From Deltaproteobacteria bacterium (GTDB lineage Bacteria; Myxococcota_A; UBA9160; SMWR01): DNA of 30,437 bases. The notes under the pieces are model-generated. The model saw only the letters and a program-made list of their open reading frames with translations, was not told the origin of the DNA and searched no databases. Positions 16,471 to 25,077 of this stretch are shown here, piece after piece. The first letter of the stretch is position 1; the number at the start of each line of letters is the position of its first letter. The stretch spans positions 1-30,437 of the forward strand of contig JAFDAW010000001.1 in the NCBI GenBank assembly GCA_019313605.1, read 5' to 3'. The translations under genes and the position numbers were made by a program.

Positions 16471-17004
16471 ATGGCATTGCGCGAAGTTCTCAAATTCCCC
16501 GACAAACGTTTGAGTGAGGTCTCGACTCCGATCGAAAAGATCACGGACGAGATCCGCGAACTCGCAAACGACATGGCGGAGGTGATGTACGACGAGCCCG
16601 GCATCGGACTCGCCGCTCCCCAGGTGGGGCAGACCGTTCGCCTGATCGTCGTCGACACCGAGTGGACGACAGAGGACGCGGAGCAAAACCCGCTCGTGCT
16701 CGTCAATCCGGAGATCGTCGAGCACAGCGGACAAATCACCTGGACGGAGGGCTGCCTATCCGTCCCCGATTTCGAGGCCGACGTCTCGCGCGCGTCGCAC
16801 GTCAAGCTGCGCGCGTCGAATCTGGAGGGAGAGGACCTGGAGATCGACGCGTCCGAACTCCAGGCGGTGTGTTTTCAACACGAGGTCGATCACCTCGACG
16901 GCGTCCTCTTCATCGATCGGATCAGCCGGCTCAAGCGCAACCTCTACACGCAACGGCGCAAGAAGCGGCTGCGCCGCGAGCTCGAAGAACAGTCGGGACG
17001 TTAG
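16471..17004 (+). CDS. def: Peptide deformylase
   Basis: Metalloenzyme that removes the formyl group from nascent N-terminal Met; 177 residues. All three motifs are present: GIGLAAPQ (44-51), EGCLSVP (93-99, metal Cys95) and QHEVDH (136-141, HExxH with both His). The C-terminal extension (LKRNLYTQRRKKRLRRELEE) is basic and probably contacts the ribosome. Paired with fmt 10 bp downstream, completing the formylation-deformylation cycle. ATG 16471. Confidence 0.96.
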   Translation: MALREVLKFPDKRLSEVSTPIEKITDEIRELANDMAEVMYDEPGIGLAAPQVGQTVRLIVVDTEWTTEDAEQNPLVLVNPEIVEHSGQITWTEGCLSVPDFEADVSRASHVKLRASNLEGEDLEIDASELQAVCFQHEVDHLDGVLFIDRISRLKRNLYTQRRKKRLRRELEEQSGR

Positions 17005-17014
17005 GAGTCGGAGT

Positions 17015-17974
17015 TTGGCGACCGCGCCTTCCAGCTCCCCGCTTCGCCTGGCGTTCTTCGGAACACCGGACTTTGCGGTTCCGACTCTCGAGCGGTTGCT
17101 CGAAGGGCGCCACGAAGTCGTCCGTGTCGTCTGCCAGCCCGACCGCCGGCGCGGCCGCGGCCGCAAGACGTCACCCGCCCCGGTAGCCGACCTCGCCCTG
17201 GCGGCCGGTGTGCCATTGATGCGCCCCGAAAACATCGGAGCTGCCGAAGCACTCGCCGAATTTCGCGCCTGCGAACCCGACCTGGGTGTCGTGGTCGCGT
17301 TCGGACAGTTCCTACCCAAGGCGATTCGCGAAGCGCCCGCGCGCGGATATCTGATCAACGGCCACGCCAGCCTGTTGCCCCGCTACCGCGGCGCAGCGCC
17401 GATTTCCCGCTGCATCCTCGACGGCGCGACGGTGACCGGCGTTTCGGCGATGCGCGTCGAAAGAGAGATGGACAGTGGAGCGATCGCGCTACAACGCGAA
17501 ATCGAGATCGGCGAACACGAGAATGCGGGGGATCTCTCGGAGCGACTTGCGAAACTCACCGCCGACACACTCGAAGAAGTCATCGAACAGATCGCCGACG
17601 ACCGCGTCAGATGGATTCCCCAGGACGACACGCGCGTCACATTCGCACCCAAGATCAGACGTTCCGACGCTGAGCTGATCTGGACCGAAAGCGCGGAGGC
17701 GCTCTGCCGACGGGTGCGCGCGATGGCCCCGAGCCCGGGGGCATTCGCGATCTTCGAGGGAGAAAACCTCCAGATACTCGATGCGCGCTCGGATGCGACC
17801 CCGACCGACCTCAAACCCGGAACGGTTTGCGTAGGACCTGCACAAGAACTGCGGGTCGCGACGGGCAACGGATGGTTGCTGCCGCGCATCCTGCAGCGAC
17901 CTGGAAAACGAGCCCTGGATGTCGAGGCGTTCATGCGCGGAAAGCCGATCCCCGACGGCATTCGGCTCGGCTGA
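17015..17974 (+). CDS. fmt: Methionyl-tRNA formyltransferase
   Basis: Transfers formyl from 10-formyl-THF to initiator Met-tRNA; 319 residues. The N-terminal Rossmann start LAFFGTPDFAVPTLE is family-typical. The catalytic part has INGHASLLPRYRGAAPI (Asn, His) followed by MDSGAI with the catalytic Asp. The C-terminal OB-like domain binds tRNA. The TTG start (17015), preceded by GGAG repeats, is inferred because no ATG is available. Only 10 bp after def, so co-translated. Confidence 0.95.
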   Translation: MATAPSSSPLRLAFFGTPDFAVPTLERLLEGRHEVVRVVCQPDRRRGRGRKTSPAPVADLALAAGVPLMRPENIGAAEALAEFRACEPDLGVVVAFGQFLPKAIREAPARGYLINGHASLLPRYRGAAPISRCILDGATVTGVSAMRVEREMDSGAIALQREIEIGEHENAGDLSERLAKLTADTLEEVIEQIADDRVRWIPQDDTRVTFAPKIRRSDAELIWTESAEALCRRVRAMAPSPGAFAIFEGENLQILDARSDATPTDLKPGTVCVGPAQELRVATGNGWLLPRILQRPGKRALDVEAFMRGKPIPDGIRLG

Positions 17975-18001
17975 AACCCTTCCGACGAGCAGCCTACCGA
18001 G

Positions 18002-18115
18002 TGCGATTCCAATCGCATTCCACCGACAGACGTGATGAACGACCGATAGCGTCGACAACGGAAAGGCGAAACATCGACGGAAATGCGCGCCACCGACGGA
18101 AATGCGGGCTAGACT
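18002..18115 (+). promoter_or_regulatory. fmt-rsmB gap: short hairpin, 13-bp direct repeats and a -10-like box
   Basis: The 205-bp gap holds TGCGAT-tcca-ATCGCA (18002-18017), a weak hairpin with no T-tract, and the direct repeat CGACGGAAATGCG (18075-18087 and 18094-18106), 19 bp apart. TAGACT at 18110-18115 is a -10 candidate without a recognisable -35. The repeats, about two helical turns apart just upstream of it, could be an activator site. The remainder of the gap is unremarkable. Confidence 0.4.
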
Positions 18116-18179
18116 CTCATGGTGAATCAGACGACCGACATCGCGATGTGGACGCCACGAGCACGAGAGATGGCTGCGA

Positions 18180-19631
18180 GTGGTCGATGTGCCTGACGAA
18201 TCCAGCCGCGAAACGCGCGTCCGACCGAACCGCGGACGCCCAACTGGACCCACCACATCTGATCGACGGCGAACTTCGGCCCCCACCCACACCCGGCTGC
18301 TCGCGCTTCGCGTGCTCGAGCGCGTATCGAGTGCGGGCGCTTACGCAGACCTGCTGCTTCATTCGGCGCTCGCGCGCTCCAGCCTCAACGCACCGGATCG
18401 CGCGTTTGCGACGGATCTCGTCTACGGAACGCTCCGCTGGCGCGGGAAAATCGACTACTACCTGAGCCATTTCGTCGACCAGGATCTCGCCAAACTCGAA
18501 CCGCTGGTCGCGAGCACACTTCAACTCGGCGCGTATCAATTGCTGTGCACCGATCGCGTCCCGGCCAGCGCGGCCGTCGACCAGTCGGTGCGCTGTATCC
18601 GCGCAGCGGGCATGGATCGAGCGACCGGACTCGTCAACGCGGTCCTGCGCCGACTCTCGCTCGAACACGACAAGATCATGCTCCCGTCGATCCAGGATGA
18701 TCCGACCGCACACCTGACCCACGCGCTCTCGTTTCCCCGCTGGCTCGCCGAGCGTTGGATCGAACGCTTCGGGGTCGAAGGCGCTGTCGAATTCGCAAAG
18801 GCGTCCAATCAGATCCCGCCGTTGACGATTCGCGCAAACCGGGCGCGAGGCGACGCGGGCGAACTGCTGCAAGACCTGCTCGAAAATTTTCCCGCCGCCG
18901 CCGCCTGTCGGTTCGCCACGGACGGCATCGTGCTCGGACGCAAGGGGAACCCGGCTCGGGATCCAAGCTTCCTCGCAGGACGCTTCACGGTGCAGGACGA
19001 GGCCTCACAGCTCGTGGTCGCATTGCTCGACCCGCAGCCCGGCGAACAGGTGCTCGATCTCTGCGCGGCCCCGGGTGGCAAAACGACGGCGATCGCGGAG
19101 CGGGTCGGCCCTTCGGGTTTCGTCGTCGCGGTCGACCGCAACGCGCGAAGACTCGACCTCGTACAGCGTGCCGTGCGCCGACTCGGACTCAGCGGGATCC
19201 GAACGGTCGTCCGAGATGCGACGCGCTCCCTCGCGGCACTCGCGCCACCGGGCGGCTTCGACCGAATCCTCGTGGATGCCCCCTGCTCGGGCCTCGGCAC
19301 ACTACGCCGCAATCCCGACGCCAAATGGCGAGTCCGCCCCGGAGATCCCGCGCGCCTCGCCGAGGTACAGCGGGCGCTTCTGGGCAGCGCTGCCTCGGTG
19401 TTGAGACCGGGGGGCGTGCTCGTCTACAGTGTCTGCACGGTGCTCGCCGAAGAAAACGAGGAAATCGTCAGGCACTTCTTGCGCAGATCACGCGATTTCG
19501 CGGCGGTTCCGAAAGATGCCCTGCCGGAAGAGGTCAAAGCCGTGGCCGACCCCGAGGGATTTCTGCAAACCTCCCCGCACTCTTGCGATACCGACGGCTT
19601 TTTTGCCGCGCGGTTCGAGCGACGGACATGA
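18180..19631 (+). CDS. rsmB: 16S rRNA (cytosine-967-C5)-methyltransferase
   Basis: Methylates C967 of 16S rRNA using SAM; 483 residues. The N-terminal NusB-like domain includes TRLLALRVLERV and DRAFATDLVYGTLRW. The SAM-binding part has LDLCAAPGGKTTAIAE (near 300). The catalytic Cys are in DAPCSGLGTLRRNPD and YSVCTVLAEENEE. The GTG start (18180) is chosen as the first in-frame start; a nearby GTG at 18189 is possible, and the first 35 residues are low-complexity. Its stop overlaps the rpe ATG. Confidence 0.93.
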   Translation: MVDVPDESSRETRVRPNRGRPTGPTTSDRRRTSAPTHTRLLALRVLERVSSAGAYADLLLHSALARSSLNAPDRAFATDLVYGTLRWRGKIDYYLSHFVDQDLAKLEPLVASTLQLGAYQLLCTDRVPASAAVDQSVRCIRAAGMDRATGLVNAVLRRLSLEHDKIMLPSIQDDPTAHLTHALSFPRWLAERWIERFGVEGAVEFAKASNQIPPLTIRANRARGDAGELLQDLLENFPAAAACRFATDGIVLGRKGNPARDPSFLAGRFTVQDEASQLVVALLDPQPGEQVLDLCAAPGGKTTAIAERVGPSGFVVAVDRNARRLDLVQRAVRRLGLSGIRTVVRDATRSLAALAPPGGFDRILVDAPCSGLGTLRRNPDAKWRVRPGDPARLAEVQRALLGSAASVLRPGGVLVYSVCTVLAEENEEIVRHFLRRSRDFAAVPKDALPEEVKAVADPEGFLQTSPHSCDTDGFFAARFERRT

Positions 19632-20296
19632 CGACAGAAGAAATCGTGATCGCACCTTCGATCCTGGCTTGCGACTTCGGGCGGCTCTCCGATGAGATCC
19701 AGGCCGTTACCGACGCCGGCGCCGATTGGATCCACGTCGATGTGATGGACGGGCACTTCGTGCCTAACATCACGATCGGGCCGCGGATCGTGGAGGCCGC
19801 CCGCGATGCGACGCAGCTTCCGCTCGACGTCCACCTGATGATCGAACAGCCGGAGCGCTACATCGAATCGTTCGTCAAATCCGGTGCAACGACCGTCGGG
19901 GTCCACGCAGAAGCCTGCCCGCACCTGCACCGCACGATCGCGCAGATTCGAGAAGCGGGGGCGCGCGCTTCGGTCACCATCAATCCGGGAACACCCGCCA
20001 GCGCGATCGAACCGGTTCTCGGAGATGTCGATCAGGTCCTCGTGATGACCGTCAACCCGGGCTTCGGTGGCCAGCGATTCATCCCGGGCACGTTGGCAAA
20101 GGTGGAAACCCTACGGGGATGGATCCAGGATCGCGGTCTCGCCGTCGCTCTCGAAGTCGACGGCGGAATCACCGAGGATACGATCGCGAGCGCAGCCCGC
20201 GCAGGCGCCAATGCGTTCGTCGCAGGCACCGCGATCTTCGGCGCGCCCGACTACCGGGAGGCCATCGCCGCCCTTCGACAGGCCGCCTCGAGTTAG
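19628..20296 (+). CDS. rpe: Ribulose-phosphate 3-epimerase
   Basis: TIM-barrel enzyme of the pentose phosphate pathway, interconverting ribulose-5-P and xylulose-5-P; 222 residues. The start is MTTEEIVIAPSILACDFGRL. The metal-site region HVDVMDGHFVPNIT, the strand DVHLMIEQPERY, VMTVNPGFGGQ and EVDGGI with GTAIFG are all intact. The ATG overlaps the rsmB TGA (ATGA). Last gene of the operon; a strong hairpin follows. Confidence 0.96.
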   Translation: MTTEEIVIAPSILACDFGRLSDEIQAVTDAGADWIHVDVMDGHFVPNITIGPRIVEAARDATQLPLDVHLMIEQPERYIESFVKSGATTVGVHAEACPHLHRTIAQIREAGARASVTINPGTPASAIEPVLGDVDQVLVMTVNPGFGGQRFIPGTLAKVETLRGWIQDRGLAVALEVDGGITEDTIASAARAGANAFVAGTAIFGAPDYREAIAALRQAASS

Positions 20297-20327
20297 GTAC
20301 CCCTCCGGATTCCGGCAGCATCCGCGC

Positions 20328-20359
20328 TCTCGCACGCTCGGTGGTCCGAGCGTGCGAGA
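20328..20359. terminator. 14-bp perfect hairpin after rpe
   Basis: TCTCGCACGCTCGG (20328-20341) and its exact complement (20346-20359) flank a TGGT loop, 31 bp after the rpe stop and 37 bp before tRNA-Pro. It is very stable but lacks a T-tract, so it probably marks the end of the priA-rpe transcript or protects the 3' end rather than acting as a classic terminator. Confidence 0.6.
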
Positions 20360-20396
20360 ATCGGCATACTGAACGGGTTCCCCGCGGATTTGGTAT

Positions 20397-20473
<77 letters not shown>

Positions 20474-20580
20474 GATTCCCCCCGCTCAGCGGCAGAGAGC
20501 AGGGACTTCAAAGTTCGCACTTTTCCCCACAGTTTCGACACAACGCCGCGACCGGAAGGCGACATGCAACTCGTGCGTTG

Positions 20581-20613
20581 ACTCTCTGATTCACTTCAGG
20601 AAGAGAGTTTTCT
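20581..20613 (+). terminator. Possible terminator of tRNA-Pro
   Basis: ACTCTCT (20581-20587) pairs with AGAGAGT (20602-20608) and is followed by TTTTCTAATT. The loop is long (14 nt), so the call is weak. It lies in the 357-bp, comparatively AT-rich gap 20474-20830. The only other recognisable signal there is a possible promoter at 20728-20756: TTGACA, a 17-bp spacer and a poor -10 CAGGAT. Confidence 0.4.
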
Positions 20614-20727
20614 AATTCGTCGGATATACAACTCGATGGCCGCCTCCCGAGGGGCGCAGCCAGTTACGCCTCGCAATTGCTGCGCACGCGTGAGCGTATT
20701 AATCGACGTTTCGCATCAATTGCTTCG

Positions 20728-20756
20728 TTGACATCGCAAGTGCCGAATGTCAGGAT
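20728..20756 (+). promoter_or_regulatory. Possible promoter of the 94-residue protein gene
   Basis: A perfect -35 TTGACA (20728-20733), a 17-bp spacer and a weak -10 CAGGAT (20751-20756). The start codon is about 75 bp downstream, so a short leader would result. Confidence 0.4.
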
Positions 20757-20830
20757 GCTTTCGCTCCGTCGGCGTGTGCGCATTTGCGCGGCACACCCGA
20801 TCTCTTCGATGTCTACGGTGGATACAACAC

Positions 20831-21115
20831 ATGGCGAGCTTCGACATACCTAGCGACAACCTCAAGCGGTCAGAACTCGCGTGGGAACTGGTAGAACTCT
20901 TTGGAGAACTGCCGACCGAACAGATCAACGAAGTTCTTGCGAAGAACGTTCCGCTCGAAACGCTTGAATTCTTTGCATCGTATGCGGAAGATTTTGGAAA
21001 GGCCGAGAGAATCGAGGGCACGACCCTGAAGCGCCTGCCGAACCTGCTGCTTCTCGGCTATCTGCTGCGGGTCCTCGAAGATCGCCTCATCGATGGCGAC
21101 GGCTTCGACAGCTGA
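20831..21115 (+). CDS. Small helical protein of unknown function (94 residues)
   Basis: Not recognised. It reads MASFDIPSDNLKRSELAWEL and then an acidic, Leu-rich all-helical body (ELPTEQINEVLAK, LLLLGYLLRVLEDRLIDG). There is no signal peptide, membrane segment or Cys pair. The ATG is preceded by GGTGG at about 9 bp. It lies in a region of lower GC than its neighbours, after tRNA-Pro, and its stop is only 3 bp from that of the convergent CPBP protease gene. The frame could extend upstream, but that part looks non-coding. Confidence 0.6.
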   Translation: MASFDIPSDNLKRSELAWELVELFGELPTEQINEVLAKNVPLETLEFFASYAEDFGKAERIEGTTLKRLPNLLLLGYLLRVLEDRLIDGDGFDS

Positions 21116-21118
21116 ACC

Positions 21119-21808
21119 TCACCCGTAGCGCACCACCAGACGTCTCAGATTCACGGCGTTGATTCCGACGTGGGCCACGATCGGGGCCACGAGATTGCCC
21201 GTGGATTCGAACAAGGCGCCGAGCACCAATCCCGCAGCCAACGCAAAGCCCGTCCACGGAAGCATTTCTCGTTTGGGCACGAAATGGACCCCCCCGAAGA
21301 TCAGGCTCGCCAGCAACCATCCCAGCAGGGGCTGCAGAACACCCCTGAAGAAGACCTCTTCGGCCACGCCGCTCATGACGGCGAGGACGATGCATTCGCG
21401 TAACGATCGTTTCCCGACCAATTCAGCCAGAGCGCGACCCATCGCATCGCCCCATCTTGTGCGCTCGGTGAGCCGAGACAGCCCGATCGTCACGGCGGCA
21501 ACCGCGAGCCCCGCGGCAGTGTCCAACAGCGGCGCAATCCCCTCCTCAGCAGCGGCCTGGGAGGCGTAGAAGACCGAACGGCCGCTCCAGGCCGACCACG
21601 CGAGCGCGAGCGCGAAAAACGCTCCGTAGAAGCACAGCGCCAGCTTGACGACAGGGACGGTGTATCCCCCGGGGGCAGCAGCCTGGACTTCCAGATTTTC
21701 ATCAGTTTCGGGGTTCAAGCGCTCAGAGCCTCGTTGCAGGAGTTCCCACTGGCGGGTAGCTTGGATGCGAAGCCGGCGTCCTCCCCAGGAGGCGTCGGAT
21801 TTTCGCAT
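21119..21808 (-). CDS. CPBP family intramembrane metalloprotease (CAAX-type)
   Basis: Membrane protein with several hydrophobic segments and the full Abi/CPBP motif set: GVAEEVFFRG (the EExxxR motif), LIFGGVHF (His of motif 2) and IVAHVGINAVNL (His/Asn of motif 4). Family members cleave membrane substrates; the target here is unknown. ATG 21808 (MRKSDASWGGRRL) is chosen with caution, since TACAAT lies just upstream on this strand and would give a leaderless message. A TTG at 21718 (LNPETDENLEVQ) gives a more compact N-terminus. Divergent from greA, whose ATG is only 48 bp away. Confidence 0.78.
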   Translation of the reverse strand: MRKSDASWGGRRLRIQATRQWELLQRGSERLNPETDENLEVQAAAPGGYTVPVVKLALCFYGAFFALALAWSAWSGRSVFYASQAAAEEGIAPLLDTAAGLAVAAVTIGLSRLTERTRWGDAMGRALAELVGKRSLRECIVLAVMSGVAEEVFFRGVLQPLLGWLLASLIFGGVHFVPKREMLPWTGFALAAGLVLGALFESTGNLVAPIVAHVGINAVNLRRLVVRYG

Positions 21809-21856
21809 TCGGACCGGATTGTAGCCGGTCCTCTGAGCACAGAGGCGATAGGGCCC

Positions 21857-22333
21857 ATGGCCGACCGCATTCCGATGACGCCGAGTGGCTACACGAAGCT
21901 CGAAGCCGAGCTGAAGCAGCTCAAGACCGTCGAACGCCGAAAGATCTCGAGTGAAATCGAGGTCGCGCGAGCCCATGGCGACATCTCGGAAAATGCGGAG
22001 TTTCACGCCGCCAAAGAGAAGCAGAGCCACGTCGAGGGGCGGATCCGCATCGTCGAAGACAAGCTCGCGCGAGCCCAGATCATCGAAACCGGTGGAAATC
22101 CACCCGAAAGTGTGCGCTTCGGAGTTACAGTAGTGCTGTCCGACGACGACACCGGGGAAGAAGTCCAATATACGATCACGGGTGAAGATGAATCCGATCT
22201 CTCGGTGGGATTGATCTCGGTGACGTCTCCGGTGGCGCGCGCGCTGCTCGGGAAAAGCGTGGGGGATGAAGTGACGGTCCGTGTGCCCAAGGGCAACCGG
22301 TCGTTCGAGGTTCTGGAGATTCGCTTCGACTAG
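21857..22333 (+). CDS. greA: Transcription elongation factor GreA
   Basis: Rescues backtracked RNA polymerase by stimulating transcript cleavage; 158 residues. The N-terminal coiled coil (LEAELKQLKTVERRKISSEI, then ARAHGDISENAEFHAAKEKQ) carries the acidic tip. The C-terminal globular domain ends VPKGNRSFEVLEIRF. ATG 21857 gives MADRIPMTPSGYTKLEAELK, exactly the family start. The stop TAG is the first part of a large palindrome. Confidence 0.96.
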   Translation: MADRIPMTPSGYTKLEAELKQLKTVERRKISSEIEVARAHGDISENAEFHAAKEKQSHVEGRIRIVEDKLARAQIIETGGNPPESVRFGVTVVLSDDDTGEEVQYTITGEDESDLSVGLISVTSPVARALLGKSVGDEVTVRVPKGNRSFEVLEIRFD

Positions 22334-22449
22334 GAGTTCGCGCGCCACGCTGTCGCGCGAACTCCTAGTGGAAGTGACGATGATCAACTAGGAGCGCAAC
22401 CCGAGATTCGGGTTCGCGCGACGACGCAGTAGCTTTGGCCGTAGGCCAA
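22330..22449. repeat. Cluster of three hairpins downstream of greA
   Basis: Hairpin 1: CTAGGAGTTCGCGCG (22330-22344) with its exact complement (22354-22368), including the greA stop codon. Hairpin 2: AACCCGA-gat-TCGGGTT (22398-22414), preceded by another CTAGGAG. Hairpin 3: TTGGCC-gta-GGCCAA (22435-22449). No T-tract. Hairpin 1 is the likely transcript end. The gap from 22450 to the cyclase start has nothing else recognisable. Confidence 0.75.
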
Positions 22450-22549
22450 CGCGCAGCTAGTCCCGCGGAACAGCGCTCGGCGTCCCCGCAGAATCGGTCA
22501 AGTCAGCTGCAGGGGGGTCGGTCGCTCCTCGCGCGTACGAGGCCCCCGA

Positions 22550-24001
22550 TTGCGATCACTCCAGATCAAATTCAGCGCGCTCGTCGTTACAGTGCTCGTC
22601 GTGGCTTCGGTCGGCCTCGCGGTGATCGCGACGCAGCACGAGCGCGGCGCGCTCGAGGCGGAAGTCGAAAAACGCGGTCGCGCGGTTGCGAAGCACCTGG
22701 CGGGCGCTGCCAAAGAACCACTGCTGAGTGTCGAACAAGGCGACTTCGGTCACGAGCTGACCCTGGAACAACTCGTCGAGGATGTGGGCACGGGCGAGGG
22801 CGTCGTGGCTGCGCGCTTGTTGAATCGCGAAGGCCTTGTGGCGGCTTCTCTCGACCCGGCCGAGCGCGCGACGGTTCTCGCACCCCAGGTCGCAACGGCG
22901 ACCGCAGCGGAAGACTCGCTTCAGGTATCAAGCGACCGAAAGAGGCTGTTGGTAGCGGCCCCGATCTTCTACAGCGGCGTGCGCGTCGGTGAAGCCCACG
23001 TCGAATTCGACCTGACCGTGCTCGTCGATCCCATCGTGCGGAGCAGCACCGAGCAACTCGCAGCCGCCGCGATTGCGGTGGTGATGTTCGGTGTGCTCGC
23101 GGGAATCGCGTTCGTAGCCCTGCTCGTGGGCCCGCTGCGCCGGCTCCGCGCTGGAGTCGAACAACTCACCGCTGGGAATCTCTCCGTCCGCGTTCCGCCC
23201 ACGTCCCGCGATGAGGTGGGCGAGTTGACCCGCGCGTTCAACGAGATGGGTGACTCGATCGAACAGAAAGAGCGCATCCAGAGCGCCTTCGGCCGCTACG
23301 TGAGTGATTACGTCTTGAGCCAGCTGCTCGAGGGCCCCGACGGTGAACCGCAGAGTGGAATCGAGCGCGAAGTCACGGTGATCTTCGTAGACATCCGCAG
23401 CTTCACCCATCTCGCGGAAGGGCTGCAGGCGCCGCGTGTCGTTTCGCTGCTCAACGAAATCTTCCAACTGGTGACGGACCGCATTCTCGATTACGGCGGG
23501 ACGGTCGACAAATTCATCGGCGACTCGGTGATGGCTTATTTCGGCGCTCCGATCCCCAATCCGAACCACGCCGTACAGGCGGTCTCCGCCGCGATCGAGA
23601 TCCGAAAGGCGATCATCGAGCGAAATCAGCAGATCAAGGAGGACGGGACCCCCGAACGCCTGGCGGTCGAACTCGGCATCGGAATCCACCTGGGCCCCGT
23701 CGTGGTCGGAAACATCGGTTCTGATCACCGGACGGACTTCACCGCGATCGGCGATCCCGTGAACGTCGCCCATCGCCTCGAAAAATTGGCGCGCCGCGGT
23801 GAGATCCTCGTATCGGAAGCCGTTCAGCGCCGCGTCCGGAGCGTCGTACCGATGCGTTTCGAGGGAGAGCGACAACTCTCGGGCAGAGAAGAGCCCGTTC
23901 ACGTCTATTCGATTCACGGCGACGCCAAAGCGGTTCCTCTATCGGAATCGAGTTCCCAATCGAACCCGGCTGTCCCGCCCAGGTCGACGTCTCAACCGTG
24001 A
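22550..24001 (+). CDS. Membrane class III adenylate/guanylate cyclase with HAMP domain
   Basis: Sensor cyclase, 483 residues: membrane segment 1 at about 8-28, an extracytoplasmic sensor region (about 30-165), membrane segment 2 at about 170-193, HAMP (about 194-246, with PTSRDEVGELTRAFNEMGDS), then the catalytic domain. The metal-binding Asp are D281 (VIFVDIRSFTHL) and D325 (DKFIGDSVMAYFG); Lys321 and the transition-state N405 and R409 (FTAIGDPVNVAHRLEK) are present, so it should be active, most likely on ATP. The TTG start (22550) has GAGG 8 bp upstream; upstream codons offer no better start. The TGA overlaps the next GTG. The ligand is unknown. Confidence 0.92.
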   Translation: MRSLQIKFSALVVTVLVVASVGLAVIATQHERGALEAEVEKRGRAVAKHLAGAAKEPLLSVEQGDFGHELTLEQLVEDVGTGEGVVAARLLNREGLVAASLDPAERATVLAPQVATATAAEDSLQVSSDRKRLLVAAPIFYSGVRVGEAHVEFDLTVLVDPIVRSSTEQLAAAAIAVVMFGVLAGIAFVALLVGPLRRLRAGVEQLTAGNLSVRVPPTSRDEVGELTRAFNEMGDSIEQKERIQSAFGRYVSDYVLSQLLEGPDGEPQSGIEREVTVIFVDIRSFTHLAEGLQAPRVVSLLNEIFQLVTDRILDYGGTVDKFIGDSVMAYFGAPIPNPNHAVQAVSAAIEIRKAIIERNQQIKEDGTPERLAVELGIGIHLGPVVVGNIGSDHRTDFTAIGDPVNVAHRLEKLARRGEILVSEAVQRRVRSVVPMRFEGERQLSGREEPVHVYSIHGDAKAVPLSESSSQSNPAVPPRSTSQP

Positions 24002-25074
24002 AGCGAATTGCCTGCGCGCTGCTAGCGCTCACCTGGGCTGGTTGCGGAACACCGCTCGCGGCCGGCGAGCGGCTGTACCGCGAGGGAGATCGCCTCGCAG
24101 CGCTCGAAACCTGGCGGGCAATTCCAGAAGACGACGCGGGTTACGAGAAGGCGCACGAGCGAATTGAGATCGTCGAGGAGGAATTTCAACAGCTCGTCGT
24201 TCGCTACAAACAACGCGCGCGCTACTTCGAGGCCAAGGAGCGACTGGCGGAGTCGATCGTCAACTATCGACTCGCACTCAAACTACAGCCCGACGATGCC
24301 GAGACGCTGGCGCACGTCCAGGAGTTGGCGAGAAAGGTCGTCAGCGAGAGACGAGCGTTGAGAGCCCAGTATCGGGCGGATTTCGACGCGGGCGATCTCG
24401 CCAAAGCCGGTGAGAGCCTCGAACAGCTGCGCGCCCTCGATCCGTTCGATCCCGCGCTTCAAGACGACGAACGCGAGCTGCGCGACGGATTGCAGGATTC
24501 GATCTCGCGCCTGCTAGCGGTGGGCCGACGCGGATTCAGCGACGGCAACCACGCAGCCGCGGAGCGCGCCTTCCGGTCGGTGCTCGAGGTGGACCCGAAC
24601 AACGAATCGGCGCGCGGGTATCTGTCCTACATCGACACGATCCGGCGCGCGAGCCAAACGGCGGGCAACGAACCCGCCGCCTTCGAGCCACCGGAAACCT
24701 TCGCATCCGACGCTGAAATTCGCGCGGAGGGGTTTCACCAGAACGCGTTGGCCGCAGAGGCTTCGGGGGACCGCTTCGTTGCGATCCGCCACGACCTGCA
24801 GGCGCTGGACGCCTATTCGGGCCACACCGGCGCGCGCCGACACCTGGCTGAAACCCGCCTCAAACTGACGCCGCAGGTGGAGGTCTTGATCGAAGAGGGT
24901 CGCACCCACTTCCGAAACGAAGACCTCCAGTCCGCACTCGATTCCTGGCGTCGCGCATTACTCGTCGACCCGGGCAACGAACGCGCGCAAGCGTATGCGG
25001 CGCGCGCCGTGCGCCAGTTGGGAAACCTGGAGCGCCTGCGGTCGGAGCCCGACGTCGCAAGCGGGGAGCGTTGA
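23998..25074 (+). CDS. TPR-rich lipoprotein
   Basis: Predicted lipoprotein, 358 residues. The signal peptide MKRIACALLALTWAG ends in the lipobox AGC, with lipidation at Cys16. The body consists of repeated helix pairs of tetratricopeptide type, for example AGERLYREGDRLAALETWRA, then AAERAFRSVLEVDPNNESA and LQSALDSWRRALLVDPGNE. GTG 23998 overlaps the cyclase stop (GTGA). Coupled to the cyclase gene and followed 3 bp later by another lipoprotein gene, so the three are probably made together. Likely an envelope scaffold; the partner is unknown. Confidence 0.82.
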   Translation: MKRIACALLALTWAGCGTPLAAGERLYREGDRLAALETWRAIPEDDAGYEKAHERIEIVEEEFQQLVVRYKQRARYFEAKERLAESIVNYRLALKLQPDDAETLAHVQELARKVVSERRALRAQYRADFDAGDLAKAGESLEQLRALDPFDPALQDDERELRDGLQDSISRLLAVGRRGFSDGNHAAAERAFRSVLEVDPNNESARGYLSYIDTIRRASQTAGNEPAAFEPPETFASDAEIRAEGFHQNALAAEASGDRFVAIRHDLQALDAYSGHTGARRHLAETRLKLTPQVEVLIEEGRTHFRNEDLQSALDSWRRALLVDPGNERAQAYAARAVRQLGNLERLRSEPDVASGER

Positions 25075-25077
25075 TCC

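Noticed and set aside
18755..19627. N-terminal extension of rpe (frame open for 513 codons)
   Set aside because: The upstream part is a shadow of rsmB; the epimerase starts at ATG 19628 with the family N-terminus.
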